Shown: positions 54,902 to 64,000, counted from the stretch's first letter. The stretch: 64,000 nt of DNA from JAAELZ01 sp965237995 (GCA_965237995.1 CBDEGO010000002.1:434001-498000), one strand, 5' to 3'. The notes: generated from the sequence alone by a model not told the origin. Numbers and translations are program-made.

Positions 54902-56707
54902 CTAATTAACGCAGTAGACTGAAAGTTCACGGGCTTGCGACTCACTCAGTTCGCTGCGCTTTACGCAGCGCTTAGTGGCTAACACATCCAGCGAGCGTAT
55001 GCGGCTTTCAGTTTGAAATCTGCGTGGTAGTGCGTTCTTGGCAGCCTGCGCTAAATGATCGTTGGCATACGGGCCTAGCAATAAATAGAACCACGTAGTT
55101 CCTTTTATCTGCGTAGAAAATAAACTTGAACGACTTACAAATCGACTAGAGTTAGCAATCTGCGTCGCATGCTCGGCATTTTTCAACGTGAACAGCATCA
55201 GTACTTTGCTACCGGCTGGCTGGCTAAATAGCCAAGCATTGTTGTTAATGTTAGGAGAATTAACCACATCGACATCATTGTTAGCAACCTCGTTCAGACT
55301 CGGAGATAAATCCTCAACCAAGAATGTCGAATTAGATTTAGACTCGCTTTCAGATACCCCTTTCTCTGAAGCATCAGCTGGTTTTTCTACACGTTGATTT
55401 GCGCGTAACACCTGTTTCACTTTTGGCTTGAACGACTGCAATCGCTGTCGCCGCTCAACTTGATTTGTCCACTCAGCTTCTAGCCCATCGGATGCCCTAG
55501 CAAACTCTAGATCAGCTTTATCAACCCAACCATGCACTGACGAAGGTGAAAGCACTTTAAACCAATCACCCTGTTCGCCCAACAGCGAAACCATTGTACC
55601 TGCGGCAATGCTCCCAGCCGCTTTCGTATTGGGTGTCAAGTGATAAGCCAGCGTTTGAGAAACAGCAATTACTACATTTTCAGCAAAGTTAATTTTCGAT
55701 TGTTTTACCCAAACAGGAAAGCCAAGAGGCCGTTGCACCTTAACTCGGCCGCGCCCATTATCTTGAATACGCAATAATGCACCCGGATTCAGTTGCATCC
55801 ATAGCACCGCCTCGTCGGTCGCATCTGTATAAACCTTAACTAAGGTATCAGGTGTGCGAATAAATAGAGGGCTTGAATCAACTGCCTCTTCTGTTGTTTG
55901 AGTGTCAGGTATTAAATCTTCTGCTATTTCCTCAGTCACCACATTCTCAGCGGCGGATGTTTGTTGTAATTGTTCTACGGACTGCACAGTTTGCTTTACC
56001 GGCAGAGTTTCATCTTCAGCTTTAGCCACGGGTTCTAGAACTGGTTTGCGAGTTATGTTCCTTTTGAATCGGGCTTTAGGCTCAGCTACCGCTTTCTCAA
56101 TTTGCTTAGTTGGGGTTTCAGTTTCGGTCGTACTCTCCGCTTTCTTTTGCGTGACAGCCTCATCTGGTTTCATCGCTAATAATTCAAGGGCGCTTGGGTC
56201 ACCTTGGTCAGCGGCCAATTTCAACCACCGCAACGCCTCATCGTGATTAACCTTTCCATCTGCTCCTTGCAAATAAGCACGCCCTAAATTATACGCTGCA
56301 GACGGATAGCCATTATCACTTGCAATGCGCCACCAGTTCATCGCTTCCTTGGGATCTTTACCCACCCCTATGCCTCGCATATATAAATGGCCCAAGTTGT
56401 ATTGCGCCTGCGCATGTTGCTTACCAGCGGCTAGTAAAAACCAATAATGCGCTTTTTCAACATCAGTTTGTACCCCTTTACCTTCTACATATAAGACACC
56501 GAGGTTATATTGGGCTTCGGCATTGCCTTCAAACGCGCTTAAATTCCACGCTTCAAGCGCAGCACTGTAATTCCCAACACGATATGCGTCTAAACCGCGC
56601 AGATAGCTAGCTGACTGTAGATCATCATTTGCTTTAACGGACAGCACACAAATAAACAGCGCGCCCGTTAGGTAAAACAGCAATCGCTTTAATACTCTTT
56701 GCGCCAC
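54902..56707 (-). CDS. secreted Sel1 / SH3 / SPOR-domain protein
   Basis: This 601-aa protein (GTG start) has a signal peptide-like N-terminus and Sel1 repeats at about 40-180 (AQYNLGVLYVEGKGVQTDVEKAHYWFLLAAG, AQYNLGHLYMRGIGV). A Glu/Thr-rich linker leads to two SH3-like domains (TPDTLVKVYTDATDEAV; LAYHLTPNTKAAGSIAAGTMVSLLGEQGDWFKVL). The C-terminal SPOR domain (about 500-590: VLMLFTLKNAEHATQIANS...YLLLGPYANDHLAQAAKNAL) binds denuded glycan at the septum. A role in cell-wall or division-site biology is inferred. It follows tgt by 5 bp, where most gammaproteobacteria carry yajC-secD-secF. Confidence 0.75.
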   Translation of the reverse strand: MAQRVLKRLLFYLTGALFICVLSVKANDDLQSASYLRGLDAYRVGNYSAALEAWNLSAFEGNAEAQYNLGVLYVEGKGVQTDVEKAHYWFLLAAGKQHAQAQYNLGHLYMRGIGVGKDPKEAMNWWRIASDNGYPSAAYNLGRAYLQGADGKVNHDEALRWLKLAADQGDPSALELLAMKPDEAVTQKKAESTTETETPTKQIEKAVAEPKARFKRNITRKPVLEPVAKAEDETLPVKQTVQSVEQLQQTSAAENVVTEEIAEDLIPDTQTTEEAVDSSPLFIRTPDTLVKVYTDATDEAVLWMQLNPGALLRIQDNGRGRVKVQRPLGFPVWVKQSKINFAENVVIAVSQTLAYHLTPNTKAAGSIAAGTMVSLLGEQGDWFKVLSPSSVHGWVDKADLEFARASDGLEAEWTNQVERRQRLQSFKPKVKQVLRANQRVEKPADASEKGVSESESKSNSTFLVEDLSPSLNEVANNDVDVVNSPNINNNAWLFSQPAGSKVLMLFTLKNAEHATQIANSSRFVSRSSLFSTQIKGTTWFYLLLGPYANDHLAQAAKNALPRRFQTESRIRSLDVLATKRCVKRSELSESQARELSVYCVN

Positions 56708-56712
56708 GTCAA

Positions 56713-57813
56713 TTAGCCAGCTTCTACCTTGTCTAAGCGGGTTTCAGCTCTCCATCTTTCGAAATCGTTGCTTCTAAGCATTTCTCGTACTGTTTGCATT
56801 AGCTTTTGGTAATAATGAATATTATGGATTGTACATAATCTAGCCACCAGCATTTCTTGCTTATGATAAAGATGCCGCAAGTACGCGCGCGTGTAGTTTT
56901 GACAGGTATAACAATTACATTGCGCATCTAATGAACGCGTATCCAGACGATGTACTGCGTTCCTAATTTTCACCACTCCGGTTGACGTAAACAGCCAACC
57001 ATTGCGTGCATTACGCGTTGGCATCACGCAATCAAACATATCTACTCCCGCAGCCACCCCATCCACTAAATCTTGCGGCGTTCCAACCCCCATTAAATAC
57101 CGTGGCTTATCTGCTGGCATCTTAGGGGCGATGGCATTCATCACATCGTGCATCTCTTCTTTTGGCTCGCCCACAGAAAGGCCGCCTATCGCGTAGCCAG
57201 GAAAGTCTATTTTTGCTAGCGCTTCAATTGATTCAAGGCGTAGGTCGTTGTGCATACCTCCCTGTATAATGCCAAACAAGTTTCCGTCTCCCTGATAGGC
57301 TTGCTTACAACGCGCAGCCCATCGCATCGATAATTCCATTGAACTACGCGCTTCATCGTATGTTGCTGGATAAGGCGTGCATTCGTCAAAGGCCATCACG
57401 ATATCAGACCCTAATTCAGTCTGAATTTGCATCGATTCTTCGGGGCCCAAAAATACTTCACTTCCATCGATCGGTGACTTAAAGCGCACTCCCTTTTCCG
57501 TTAACTTACGAAGTTTAGCTAAACTAAATACTTGAAACCCACCTGAGTCAGTCAAAATGGGCCCTTGCCAATTCATGAAGTCATGCAGGTCACCATGAGC
57601 TTTGATAACCTCTGTACCAGGCTGCAGCATTAAATGAAAAGTGTTGCCTAAAATAATTTGCGCCCCTGTTGCACTGACCTCTTCGGGGGTAACTGACTTC
57701 ACCGTCGCGTTAGTACCTACGGGCATGAAAGCGGGCGTATCCACAATCCCTCGCTTAAAGGTAAGCTGGCCTAAGCGGGCATTATTCTGTGTCGCTAAAA
57801 CTTTAAACTGCAT
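56713..57813 (-). CDS. tgt: queuine tRNA-ribosyltransferase
   Basis: This 366-aa TIM-barrel enzyme has MPVGTNATVKSVTPEEV, GNTFHLMLQPG, the nucleophile region ILTDSGGFQVFSLA and VMAFDECTPYPATYDEA. The Zn site is CNCYTCQNYTRAYLRHL followed by the His of the same loop. It exchanges guanine 34 for preQ1 in tRNAs with GUN anticodons. It follows queA by 7 bp. Confidence 0.97.
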   Translation of the reverse strand: MQFKVLATQNNARLGQLTFKRGIVDTPAFMPVGTNATVKSVTPEEVSATGAQIILGNTFHLMLQPGTEVIKAHGDLHDFMNWQGPILTDSGGFQVFSLAKLRKLTEKGVRFKSPIDGSEVFLGPEESMQIQTELGSDIVMAFDECTPYPATYDEARSSMELSMRWAARCKQAYQGDGNLFGIIQGGMHNDLRLESIEALAKIDFPGYAIGGLSVGEPKEEMHDVMNAIAPKMPADKPRYLMGVGTPQDLVDGVAAGVDMFDCVMPTRNARNGWLFTSTGVVKIRNAVHRLDTRSLDAQCNCYTCQNYTRAYLRHLYHKQEMLVARLCTIHNIHYYQKLMQTVREMLRSNDFERWRAETRLDKVEAG

Positions 57814-57820
57814 TTATAAA

Positions 57821-58846
57821 TTATTGATTTTTCTGAAGAAACATGGCATCACCGTAGCTAAAGAAACGATATTGTTGTTCTATAGCATACTGATAAGCTG
57901 CAAATATTTTATCTTTACCGGCGAATGCTGAAATCATCATCAGCAAAGTAGATTTCGGCAGATGAAAATTAGTCACCAAGGCATCGACCACATTAAACTT
58001 AAACCCTGGGTAAATAAAGATGTCAGTTGACCCAGAGTATGGTGAAAGCGTACCTGATCGCGCGGCTGATTCAAGTGCGCGTACTGTCGTGGTGCCAACC
58101 GCAATAATGCGCCCGCCATCTCGCTTAGTTTGCGCAACGGCATCTACCACAGATTGATTAACTTCTATGTGCTCCTCATGCATTTTATGCTCGAGCACGT
58201 CATCAACCTTAACAGGTTGGAATGTTCCTGCGCCCACATGCAGCGTAACAGATTCCGTATTCACACCTTTTTCTTGCAATTTAGCTAAGTGCACATCGGT
58301 AAAGTGTAAACCAGCCGTCGGCGCCGCCACTGCCCCCCTCTGTTTAGCATAGACCGTTTGATACCGATGCACGTCCTCTGGCTGCGTATCACGTCGAATG
58401 TACGGCGGTAGTGGGATTTCGCCCCTTTGTAGAAATACGCTTAATCCTGCTTGGTTTAACGTGGTGAATTTAAAAAATGCACCCTCTCTTCCCTCATACT
58501 GGATGACTGGACCCTCTAAATTTTGCAAAAGTGTTCCTACTTTCAACGTTTTATTAGATTTAGCCAAAGCCAAGAACTGATCATCAGAGATAAAACGCTC
58601 TAACATCACTTCGACTTTACCACCCGTGGTTTTTTCAAGTAGCAAGCGGGCGGGAATCACTTTGGTATCGTTGACAACAAGCAAGTCTTTCGCCTCACAT
58701 AAATTAACGAAATAGGAAAAATCGGTGTCCTTCAACTCTCCTAATTGCTCACCAACCACCAATAATCGAGACTGACCTCGCACCTTCGGAGGGCTTTGCG
58801 CAATCAATGCTTCTGGCAACTGATAGTCAAACTCGTTTGTATTCAT
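57821..58846 (-). CDS. queA: S-adenosylmethionine:tRNA ribosyltransferase-isomerase
   Basis: This 341-aa protein has FDYQLPEALIAQSPP at the N-terminus, LLVVNDTKVIPARLL, GAVAAPTAGLHFT and VTLHVGAGTFQPVKV. TNFHLPKSTLLMMISAFAG is near the end. It transfers and isomerises the ribosyl moiety of SAM onto preQ1-modified tRNA to make epoxyqueuosine, the step after Tgt. It is the first gene of queA-tgt. Confidence 0.97.
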   Translation of the reverse strand: MNTNEFDYQLPEALIAQSPPKVRGQSRLLVVGEQLGELKDTDFSYFVNLCEAKDLLVVNDTKVIPARLLLEKTTGGKVEVMLERFISDDQFLALAKSNKTLKVGTLLQNLEGPVIQYEGREGAFFKFTTLNQAGLSVFLQRGEIPLPPYIRRDTQPEDVHRYQTVYAKQRGAVAAPTAGLHFTDVHLAKLQEKGVNTESVTLHVGAGTFQPVKVDDVLEHKMHEEHIEVNQSVVDAVAQTKRDGGRIIAVGTTTVRALESAARSGTLSPYSGSTDIFIYPGFKFNVVDALVTNFHLPKSTLLMMISAFAGKDKIFAAYQYAIEQQYRFFSYGDAMFLQKNQ

Positions 58847-58888
58847 CTTGTGGTTCTTCGCCTATCGCGATGAAACGCAGCAACCGTT

Positions 58889-59749
58889 TTAATCTACTAC
58901 CGTAATTGATACCCGCCGATTACCTGCTCGCCCTTCAGCCGTTTCATTAGAGTACAAAGGCTTTTTTGAGCCAAACCCCATGCTAGCTATGCGTTTGGAG
59001 TCAATTCCATTTTCTATCAAATATAGATGTACCATCTCGGCTCTATCCTGAGAGAGTTGACTATTTTCAGAGGGGTCTCCAGAACTATCGCTGTGCCCAC
59101 CGATAAAAATACTATGTGCTGGGTTGGTTTGCATGTAGTCTAACAATTCTACGAGCACGCTCCGAGAATTTGGCTTTAGATCGGCTGTACCCACTCCAAA
59201 GTCTAAGCCTTCCAACACCCACTCAGTAGCGTCTTGAAATAGGACACTTTTACCTTCTTCATTCGCGCTTTCAGAAACAGACCTCGGAGCGCTCTGAGTG
59301 CTTGTAGCATCGCTAGTTGCAGCCGATGTTTGTTGTTTAAGTTGCACTATTTGCGACTTAGCTTCGTTCAACTCCTCACGTAGCTCTGCAGTTAGCGCTT
59401 GCGATTGTTCAAATTGCTCAGCTAACAGCCTATAGTTGTCATGGGCTTTGGTCGACGTGCGCTGATAACTTTGAATTTGACCTTTATTTAGTATTAGTTT
59501 TTTTTCAGCCAGTAAACGCGATACGTTTTCATTGTCATACCGTGTTTGCGTGCTGTTCAGCCTTGCTTTTAGCGTTTCTAATTCTGTTTGGAGGTCTTTA
59601 TTCTGTGTCAGCAGCGTGAATAACTGCGTGTTGTACTCTTCTACCGTTGTAGGTATGGCAACATCTTCAAGGCCCTGCGCTAGCAGAGTTGGCACAACTA
59701 TCAATGCGCCAAAAGTGGTTAGAATCAACCGAAACATTCGAAGTTTCAT
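58889..59749 (-). CDS. OmpA-family protein with coiled-coil stalk
   Basis: This 286-aa protein is read from ATG 59749; the preceding TTG gives one extra residue. A signal peptide ends PTLLAQGL. A long coiled coil (about 40-140, LQTELETLKARLNSTQ...ELREELNEAKSQIVQLKQQ) precedes a C-terminal OmpA/Pal peptidoglycan-binding domain (VLEGLDFGVGTADLKPNSRSVL, IFIGGHSDSSGDPSENSQLSQDRAEMV, GFGSKKPLYSN...GRAGNRRVSI). It is periplasmic or outer-membrane linked. It lies 42 bp upstream of queA on the same strand. Confidence 0.85.
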   Translation of the reverse strand: MKLRMFRLILTTFGALIVVPTLLAQGLEDVAIPTTVEEYNTQLFTLLTQNKDLQTELETLKARLNSTQTRYDNENVSRLLAEKKLILNKGQIQSYQRTSTKAHDNYRLLAEQFEQSQALTAELREELNEAKSQIVQLKQQTSAATSDATSTQSAPRSVSESANEEGKSVLFQDATEWVLEGLDFGVGTADLKPNSRSVLVELLDYMQTNPAHSIFIGGHSDSSGDPSENSQLSQDRAEMVHLYLIENGIDSKRIASMGFGSKKPLYSNETAEGRAGNRRVSITVVD

Positions 59750-59882
59750 CAATTAAATTTCACCGAGCAATAGTTTGGATTTTTTTGCTGTTAATAACAG
59801 CCCTTTCGAGAAGCAATTGTATCATGCCTAATGATGTTTTAACTTAATCAGACTATCGCTGCCGCCGTTAATTTCAATATTC

Positions 59883-60080
59883 TTAGCACTCATTTTCATG
59901 TTTTACTCGCACAGTAGGCATACCCTCGTTACTCATCGAAATATCGACATCGATAGGCCTACAACACACTTGGCAATCTTCAATATACTGTTGGTTCATA
60001 ATACTGCAATCAATTAACAAATCGATATGCTCGCCACAATAAGGGCATTCAACAAGGTGTTCTATTAAATTTTGATTCAT
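59883..60080 (-). CDS. CPxCG-motif cysteine-rich small protein
   Basis: This 65-aa protein has two zinc-knuckle pairs: VECPYCGEHIDLLID and DCQVCCRPIDVDIS. This is the short CPXCG/YheV-like family widespread in gammaproteobacteria. It probably binds a metal; the cellular role is unknown. It is a single gene with a minus-strand reading frame filling a gap between OmpA-family and esterase genes. Confidence 0.8.
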   Translation of the reverse strand: MNQNLIEHLVECPYCGEHIDLLIDCSIMNQQYIEDCQVCCRPIDVDISMSNEGMPTVRVKHENEC

Positions 60081-60270
60081 TTTCTTTACACTGACTTTAA
60101 TAAATATTGACGTTTATATCGCCACCGATGCGCTAACATATTGGCACTCTACTTCTTGTTGGGGGCGCAGCAAACAACGATGTATCGTATACTACGACTT
60201 TTAAAGCAAGCTAAAACTTGCATGGCAATGATCATCTTTCATTTAACCTAATTCACGCACCTATTTCATC

Positions 60271-60930
60271 ATGGCAGAAGATTTTATTGAGATAACCGTG
60301 GGTTCAGATCCAACCCACAGTGTAATTTGGTTGCACGGTTTAGGGGCTGATGGCCACGACTTTGAAGGAATCATCCCTCAATTAAATTTAAGCAAGGATG
60401 CCGCCATTAGATTTACATTTCCACACGCGCCGGTTCAACCAGTAACCATTAACGGTGGCATGGAAATGCGAGCATGGTACGATATCATTTCCATGGACTT
60501 TTCAGACAGAGAAGATCTAGCCGGCCTAACTCAATCTCAGAAACGCGTTGAACGCATTATCGAAAATGAAAATGCTCGAGGCATAGCAAGCGCCAATATC
60601 TTTTTAGCCGGTTTTTCGCAAGGCGGCGCTGTGGTGTTACACACCGGCTTGCGCTATAAGGAGAGTTTAGCCGGAATTTTAGCACTTTCGACTTATCTTC
60701 CGAGACCAGCCACGCTAGAAAATGAACGCCATAGTCATAACAACACTACGCCTATCTTTATGGCTCACGGGCAGTTTGACCAAGTCATTCCGCTGAGTTT
60801 CGCCAAGCAAAGTGCAGACGTACTCAAGCAACTTGATTACCCCATTGATTGGCATAGTTTTGCTATGGAACACTCGGTCTCATTAGAAGAAATAGAGTTA
60901 ATCTCAGCATTTATTAACGCCCAGCTGTAA
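60271..60930 (+). CDS. alpha/beta-hydrolase, carboxylesterase/lysophospholipase type
   Basis: This 219-aa protein has VIWLHGLGADGHDFEGIIPQL, FPHAPVQPVTINGGMEMRAWYDI, nucleophile elbow FLAGFSQGGAVVLH (Ser), Asp in HGQFDQVIPLS and His in AMEHSVSLEEIE. It matches the small carboxylesterase family that includes P. fluorescens esterase II and acyl-protein thioesterases. It hydrolyses short-chain esters in the cytoplasm. It lies 18 bp upstream of an MFS exporter gene. Confidence 0.92.
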   Translation: MAEDFIEITVGSDPTHSVIWLHGLGADGHDFEGIIPQLNLSKDAAIRFTFPHAPVQPVTINGGMEMRAWYDIISMDFSDREDLAGLTQSQKRVERIIENENARGIASANIFLAGFSQGGAVVLHTGLRYKESLAGILALSTYLPRPATLENERHSHNNTTPIFMAHGQFDQVIPLSFAKQSADVLKQLDYPIDWHSFAMEHSVSLEEIELISAFINAQL

Positions 60931-60948
60931 AATTAAGCGCGCCATACC

Positions 60949-62151
60949 ATGACCACACGTTCATCGGTTCCAATTCCGTTCGGGGAGTTTATCGCGTTGA
61001 TGGCTTTATTAACGTCGATTGTGGCGTTGTCAATCGATACCGTACTTCCGGGTTTATATGAGATATCATCCAGCCTAGGCGCACAGGAAGAAAACCAACG
61101 CCAACAAATCATAAGCGTCTTATTTTTAGGCATGGCCTTAGCGCAGATCGTTTACGGACCTATATCCGATGCCTTGGGCCGAAAAAAGCCGATCTACTTC
61201 GGACTAGGTGTATTTATAGGCGGTAGCGTGATATCCGCTTTTGCGCAAGACTTTTCCGTCATGCTGATCGGCCGTTTTCTACAAGGCGTGGGGGCTGCTG
61301 GCCCTAAAATTGTCTGTATGGCGATCGTTAGAGATCAATACGCTGGCCGAGAAATGGCAAGAATTTTATCCCTTATCATGGTGATATTCCTGATGGTACC
61401 TGCAGTCGCTCCTGCGATTGGACAATTACTACTACACTTTTTTGAGTGGCCTTCCTTTTTTTGGATGTTTATTGCATTAGCTAGCGTTGCATGGATTTGG
61501 TTAGCTTATCGTCAGCCAGAAACTTTGAGCCTAGAACGTCGCAACCCAATCCGTTTTAACTTTATCAAACGCAACTTTTATGAGCTATTCGTACATAAAA
61601 CAACCATGGTGTATACCATTGCGGCTGGTTTAGTTTTTGGGGCCTTCATTGGCTTCTTAAACAGCGCTCAACAGATTTTACAAGAACACTATGCATTGGG
61701 TAATAAGTTTGCGGCCTATTTTGCAGTGCTAGCAATTGCCTTAGGCGTCGCTTCGTACATTAACGCCAAGCTCGTCCTGCGATTTGGTATGCGGGTGCTC
61801 TGCCGGTTTTCTCTGATAGTACTGAGTAGTATTTCATTTATGTTTTTACTCGTCATTCAATCTGCCGCACCAAGCTTAATGTTTTTTATGGCTTACTTGA
61901 TAGTCAGCTTTTTAGTCATCGGTTTGCTATTTGGCAACTTCAACGCACTTGCGCTAGAACCACAAGGGCATCGCGCCGGCCTAGCTTCTGCTTTTGTGGG
62001 AACCTTAAGCTCTCTCATCTCACTATGTTTGGGTTATCTTGTCGGCTATTGGTACAACGATTCGGTGATTCCATTAGTCGCAAGCTTTGCTGTTTTAAGT
62101 TTGGCCTCCTTAGCGCTTACCGCTGTATTTGAAAGGCACAACCCCAACTAA
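60949..62151 (+). CDS. Bcr/CflA-type multidrug efflux MFS transporter
   Basis: This 400-aa protein with 12 membrane helices has DTVLPGLYEISSSLG, motif A LAQIVYGPISDALGRKKPIYFG, IGRFLQGVGAAGPKIVCMAIVRDQYAGREMARILSLIM and APAIGQLLLHFFEW. These are hallmarks of the Bcr/CflA group (bicyclomycin and chloramphenicol-like drug:H+ antiport). It follows the esterase gene, but co-function is not implied by sequence. Confidence 0.9.
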   Translation: MTTRSSVPIPFGEFIALMALLTSIVALSIDTVLPGLYEISSSLGAQEENQRQQIISVLFLGMALAQIVYGPISDALGRKKPIYFGLGVFIGGSVISAFAQDFSVMLIGRFLQGVGAAGPKIVCMAIVRDQYAGREMARILSLIMVIFLMVPAVAPAIGQLLLHFFEWPSFFWMFIALASVAWIWLAYRQPETLSLERRNPIRFNFIKRNFYELFVHKTTMVYTIAAGLVFGAFIGFLNSAQQILQEHYALGNKFAAYFAVLAIALGVASYINAKLVLRFGMRVLCRFSLIVLSSISFMFLLVIQSAAPSLMFFMAYLIVSFLVIGLLFGNFNALALEPQGHRAGLASAFVGTLSSLISLCLGYLVGYWYNDSVIPLVASFAVLSLASLALTAVFERHNPN

Positions 62152-62199
62152 GCACCTTCCACTATAACAAATTGCTCCTTGCTGAGTTTACTCTCGCTT

Positions 62200-62767
62200 T
62201 TAGGAGAGCTTGGTAAACGTAGCTTGCTCCCAGTCGGGTGAAAAGCACGCAACATCCACTTTTCCTGGTAGCGTGACATTAAACATGAAGTTGTGCCAAT
62301 AGGTAAACTGATATAACGGCTCTTGCTCAGATGTACGCCTAACCGTGCAAGGAATATCATACTGCTGATTAGCCTGAACAAACCGCAACGCCACTCCTCT
62401 CGCTTCTATCAGTTGGTCAACCACTGAACTATTTAACGCATACACTGCTGTTAGTTGGTCTGAAAAAGTGGCCGCTTGCTGATAATAAGCTTCCGCTAAA
62501 TACTTAAGTGCTGTTTCACGGCGTGATTTTAGGGTCATGTGTTTTTTGCGCTTCAAAGCGAAATTGCGCCGTGATGTCTTCGCAATCCATTTTACTGGGT
62601 AACACCACAATCGGCTCTTGCCAAACTTCACTTCCATGTACCTTGAATGTAGCCAACCCGCCTTGTGGCGGGCGGCCTTCGTCATTTCTTACGGCATATT
62701 GGCGGATTAAGCACTGCCAAGCTAAAAACTGGTGCCGCAGGGCAGCTGCATCTACCGATTCACTCAT
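62200..62767 (-). pseudogene. conserved hypothetical gene split by a +1 frameshift
   Basis: Two overlapping frames make one coherent protein. The first (ATG 62767) reads MSESVDAAALRHQFLAWQCLIRQ...FRFEAQKTHDPKITP and stops at 62516. The second, entered within AAAA of CCTAAAATCACGCC (minus strand), reads SRRETALKYLAEAYYQQAATFSDQL...YWHNFMFNVTLPGKVDVACFSPDWE and stops at 62200. Removing one A joins them as THDPKSRRETALKYL, giving about 188 aa. The joined protein has no family I can name with confidence. An alternative is two overlapping genes coupled at the ATG in the overlap, or a sequencing error. Confidence 0.6.
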
Positions 62768-62807
62768 TGGTTTACTTTGTAAATACAGCTGTATTCATAC
62801 GGGAGCT

Positions 62808-64000
62808 TTAGAACAAGCCTTCTACTAAACCTTCTTCGTTAATGCGAATGTTATCTGCTGATGGCACGCGAGGTAGACCAGGCATCGTCATGATTTCACC
62901 ACAAACCAACACCACAAACTCAGCGCCGGCAGATAAACGTGCTTCACGAATACCAATGGTATGACCAGTAGGCGCGCCTAACGCAGTTGGATCGGTAGAG
63001 AAGCTGTATTGCGTCTTTGCCATACAAACGGGAAAATGTCCGAAGCCATTTTTTTCAAATTGTTTAATAGACGTTTCGACTCCTTTGTCATAAGAGATGT
63101 CTTCAGCGCCATATAAGGTTTGCGCAATCTTACGCGCCTTTTCTAGCAAAGGCAGCTCATCTTCGTATAAGGTTTTGAAGTTGCCGGTATCAGCATCCAC
63201 CATTGCCGCAACTTTAGTCGCCAACTCTTCTGTACCAGCACCCCCATCTGACCAGTGAGTACATGGTACAACTTCAACATCAAATTGCGCGCAGTAATCT
63301 TGAATAGCTTTAATTTCGTTCTCTGTATCTGTCACGAAACCGTTTACTGCAACAATGACCGGAACACCGAAGCCTTTAACGTTACGAATGTGACGACCGA
63401 TATTTTCGCAACCGCGCACAACGGCATCAACGTCTTCACCGACTAAATCATTCTTCGCTACGCCGCCGTTCATCTTCAATGCGCGTGCTGTTGCAACGAT
63501 AACCACTGTACTTGGCGCTAAACCACCTTTACGGCACTTTATGTCCATGAATTTCTCGCTACCTAGATCAGCGCCAAAGCCTGCTTCGGTGACAACGTAA
63601 TCTGCCAATTTAAGCGCGGTCTTAGTCGCCATCATAGAATTACAACCATGTGCGATGTTCGCAAATGGACCACCGTGAATGAATACGGGGTTATTTTCTA
63701 GTGTCTGTACTAAGTTGGGCATGAAGGCATCTTTTAACAACACCGTCATCGGGCCGTTAGCTTTTACATCTGCGGCACGTACTGGCTTACGTTTACGGTT
63801 ATAGCCAATGATGATGTTGCCTAAGCGGCGCTCTAAATCATGTATGTCACTTGCGAGGCAGAAAATCGCCATTACTTCAGAAGCAACGGTGATATCAAAA
63901 CCCGTTTGACGCGGAAAACCATTGGTAACGCCCCCTAAAGAGGTGACAATGTCGCGTAATGAGCGGTCGTTCATATCAACAACACGGCCCCAATTAATAC
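62808..64000 (-). CDS. fhs: formate--tetrahydrofolate ligase, C-terminal part
   Basis: The coding frame runs beyond the right edge: the bases before the ATG at 63974 translate in frame as INWGRVVDMNDRSLR, so this is not the start. The visible 397 codons carry GGVTNGFPRQTGFDITVASEVMAIF, NNPVFIHGGPFANIAHGCNS and YVVTEAGFGADLGSEKF. VVIVATARALKMNGG, VPCTHWSDGGAGTEEL and a C-terminal MTMPGLPRVPSADNI follow. All are typical of ATP-dependent 10-formyl-THF synthesis. This supplies one-carbon units for purines and formyl-Met. Confidence 0.96.
   Translation of the reverse strand, partial: INWGRVVDMNDRSLRDIVTSLGGVTNGFPRQTGFDITVASEVMAIFCLASDIHDLERRLGNIIIGYNRKRKPVRAADVKANGPMTVLLKDAFMPNLVQTLENNPVFIHGGPFANIAHGCNSMMATKTALKLADYVVTEAGFGADLGSEKFMDIKCRKGGLAPSTVVIVATARALKMNGGVAKNDLVGEDVDAVVRGCENIGRHIRNVKGFGVPVIVAVNGFVTDTENEIKAIQDYCAQFDVEVVPCTHWSDGGAGTEELATKVAAMVDADTGNFKTLYEDELPLLEKARKIAQTLYGAEDISYDKGVETSIKQFEKNGFGHFPVCMAKTQYSFSTDPTALGAPTGHTIGIREARLSAGAEFVVLVCGEIMTMPGLPRVPSADNIRINEEGLVEGLF

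Overview
The window is a contiguous piece of a gammaproteobacterial chromosome, probably from a free-living marine or aquatic heterotroph. The indicators are the nadB / rpoE-mucA-mucB arrangement, sdhCDAB-sdhE, FimV beside leu and trp genes, queA-tgt, rlmE-ftsH-glmM, and Prc. I cannot name the genus. Apart from one accessory stretch, the DNA is dense, ordinary chromosome.

Region 1 (1-9.9 kb) is accessory and partly decayed. It holds the 3' end of a BKACE (DUF849) gene, a HAD-like protein that has lost its catalytic Asp, and a 26-codon remnant of a second HAD gene. A PadR regulator is coupled to a HAAS-type membrane protein, followed by a wrecked IS3-family element carrying an expanded 8-bp repeat. 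The most novel part lies at 3.3-9.4 kb. A large secreted protein of 1106 aa has five copies of a four-cysteine repeat and a C-terminal chitin-binding-like module. It is flanked by two divergent copies of a secreted cysteine-containing family that I do not recognise. One copy (3339-4135, minus strand) is frameshifted in an A-run; the other (8549-9415) is intact. A 45-nt 3' fragment of a tRNA lies just beyond, at 9627-9671.

Region 2 (9.9-36.2 kb) is housekeeping. Minus strand: tag, a DMT transporter, gshB, a TrpD2/YbiB-like gene, glmM, ftsH and rlmE. Plus strand: a VTT-domain membrane protein with a MerA-like flavoprotein, DUF1415, arfB and trpBA. Then fimV and leuCD (minus), the envelope-stress module rpoE-mucA-mucB (minus) divergent from nadB (plus), and sdhCDAB-sdhE (minus). 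The usual leuB, asd, truA, trpF, folP and accD partners are absent from their expected positions, so the ancestral clusters have been broken up.

Region 3 (36.5-47.4 kb) is one long plus-strand envelope-associated run. It contains the periplasmic protease Prc, a Sel1/SH3 protein, a TPR protein and an L,D-transpeptidase sharing a C-terminal domain, a glycosyltransferase, a PHP-like hydrolase, and two translationally coupled secreted paralogues. One of the paralogues has a perfect 9-bp Asp-Asp-Pro repeat.

Region 4 (47.4-64 kb) contains an AEC transporter, AlaX coupled to a Gfo/Idh oxidoreductase, an SDR, MgtE, and a secreted CAP-domain protein with Cys repeats. It continues with a small conserved-looking protein, a Sel1/SH3/SPOR protein after queA-tgt, an OmpA-family protein, a CPxCG protein, an esterase and a Bcr/CflA-type exporter. 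It ends with a frameshifted small gene and the 3' part of fhs.
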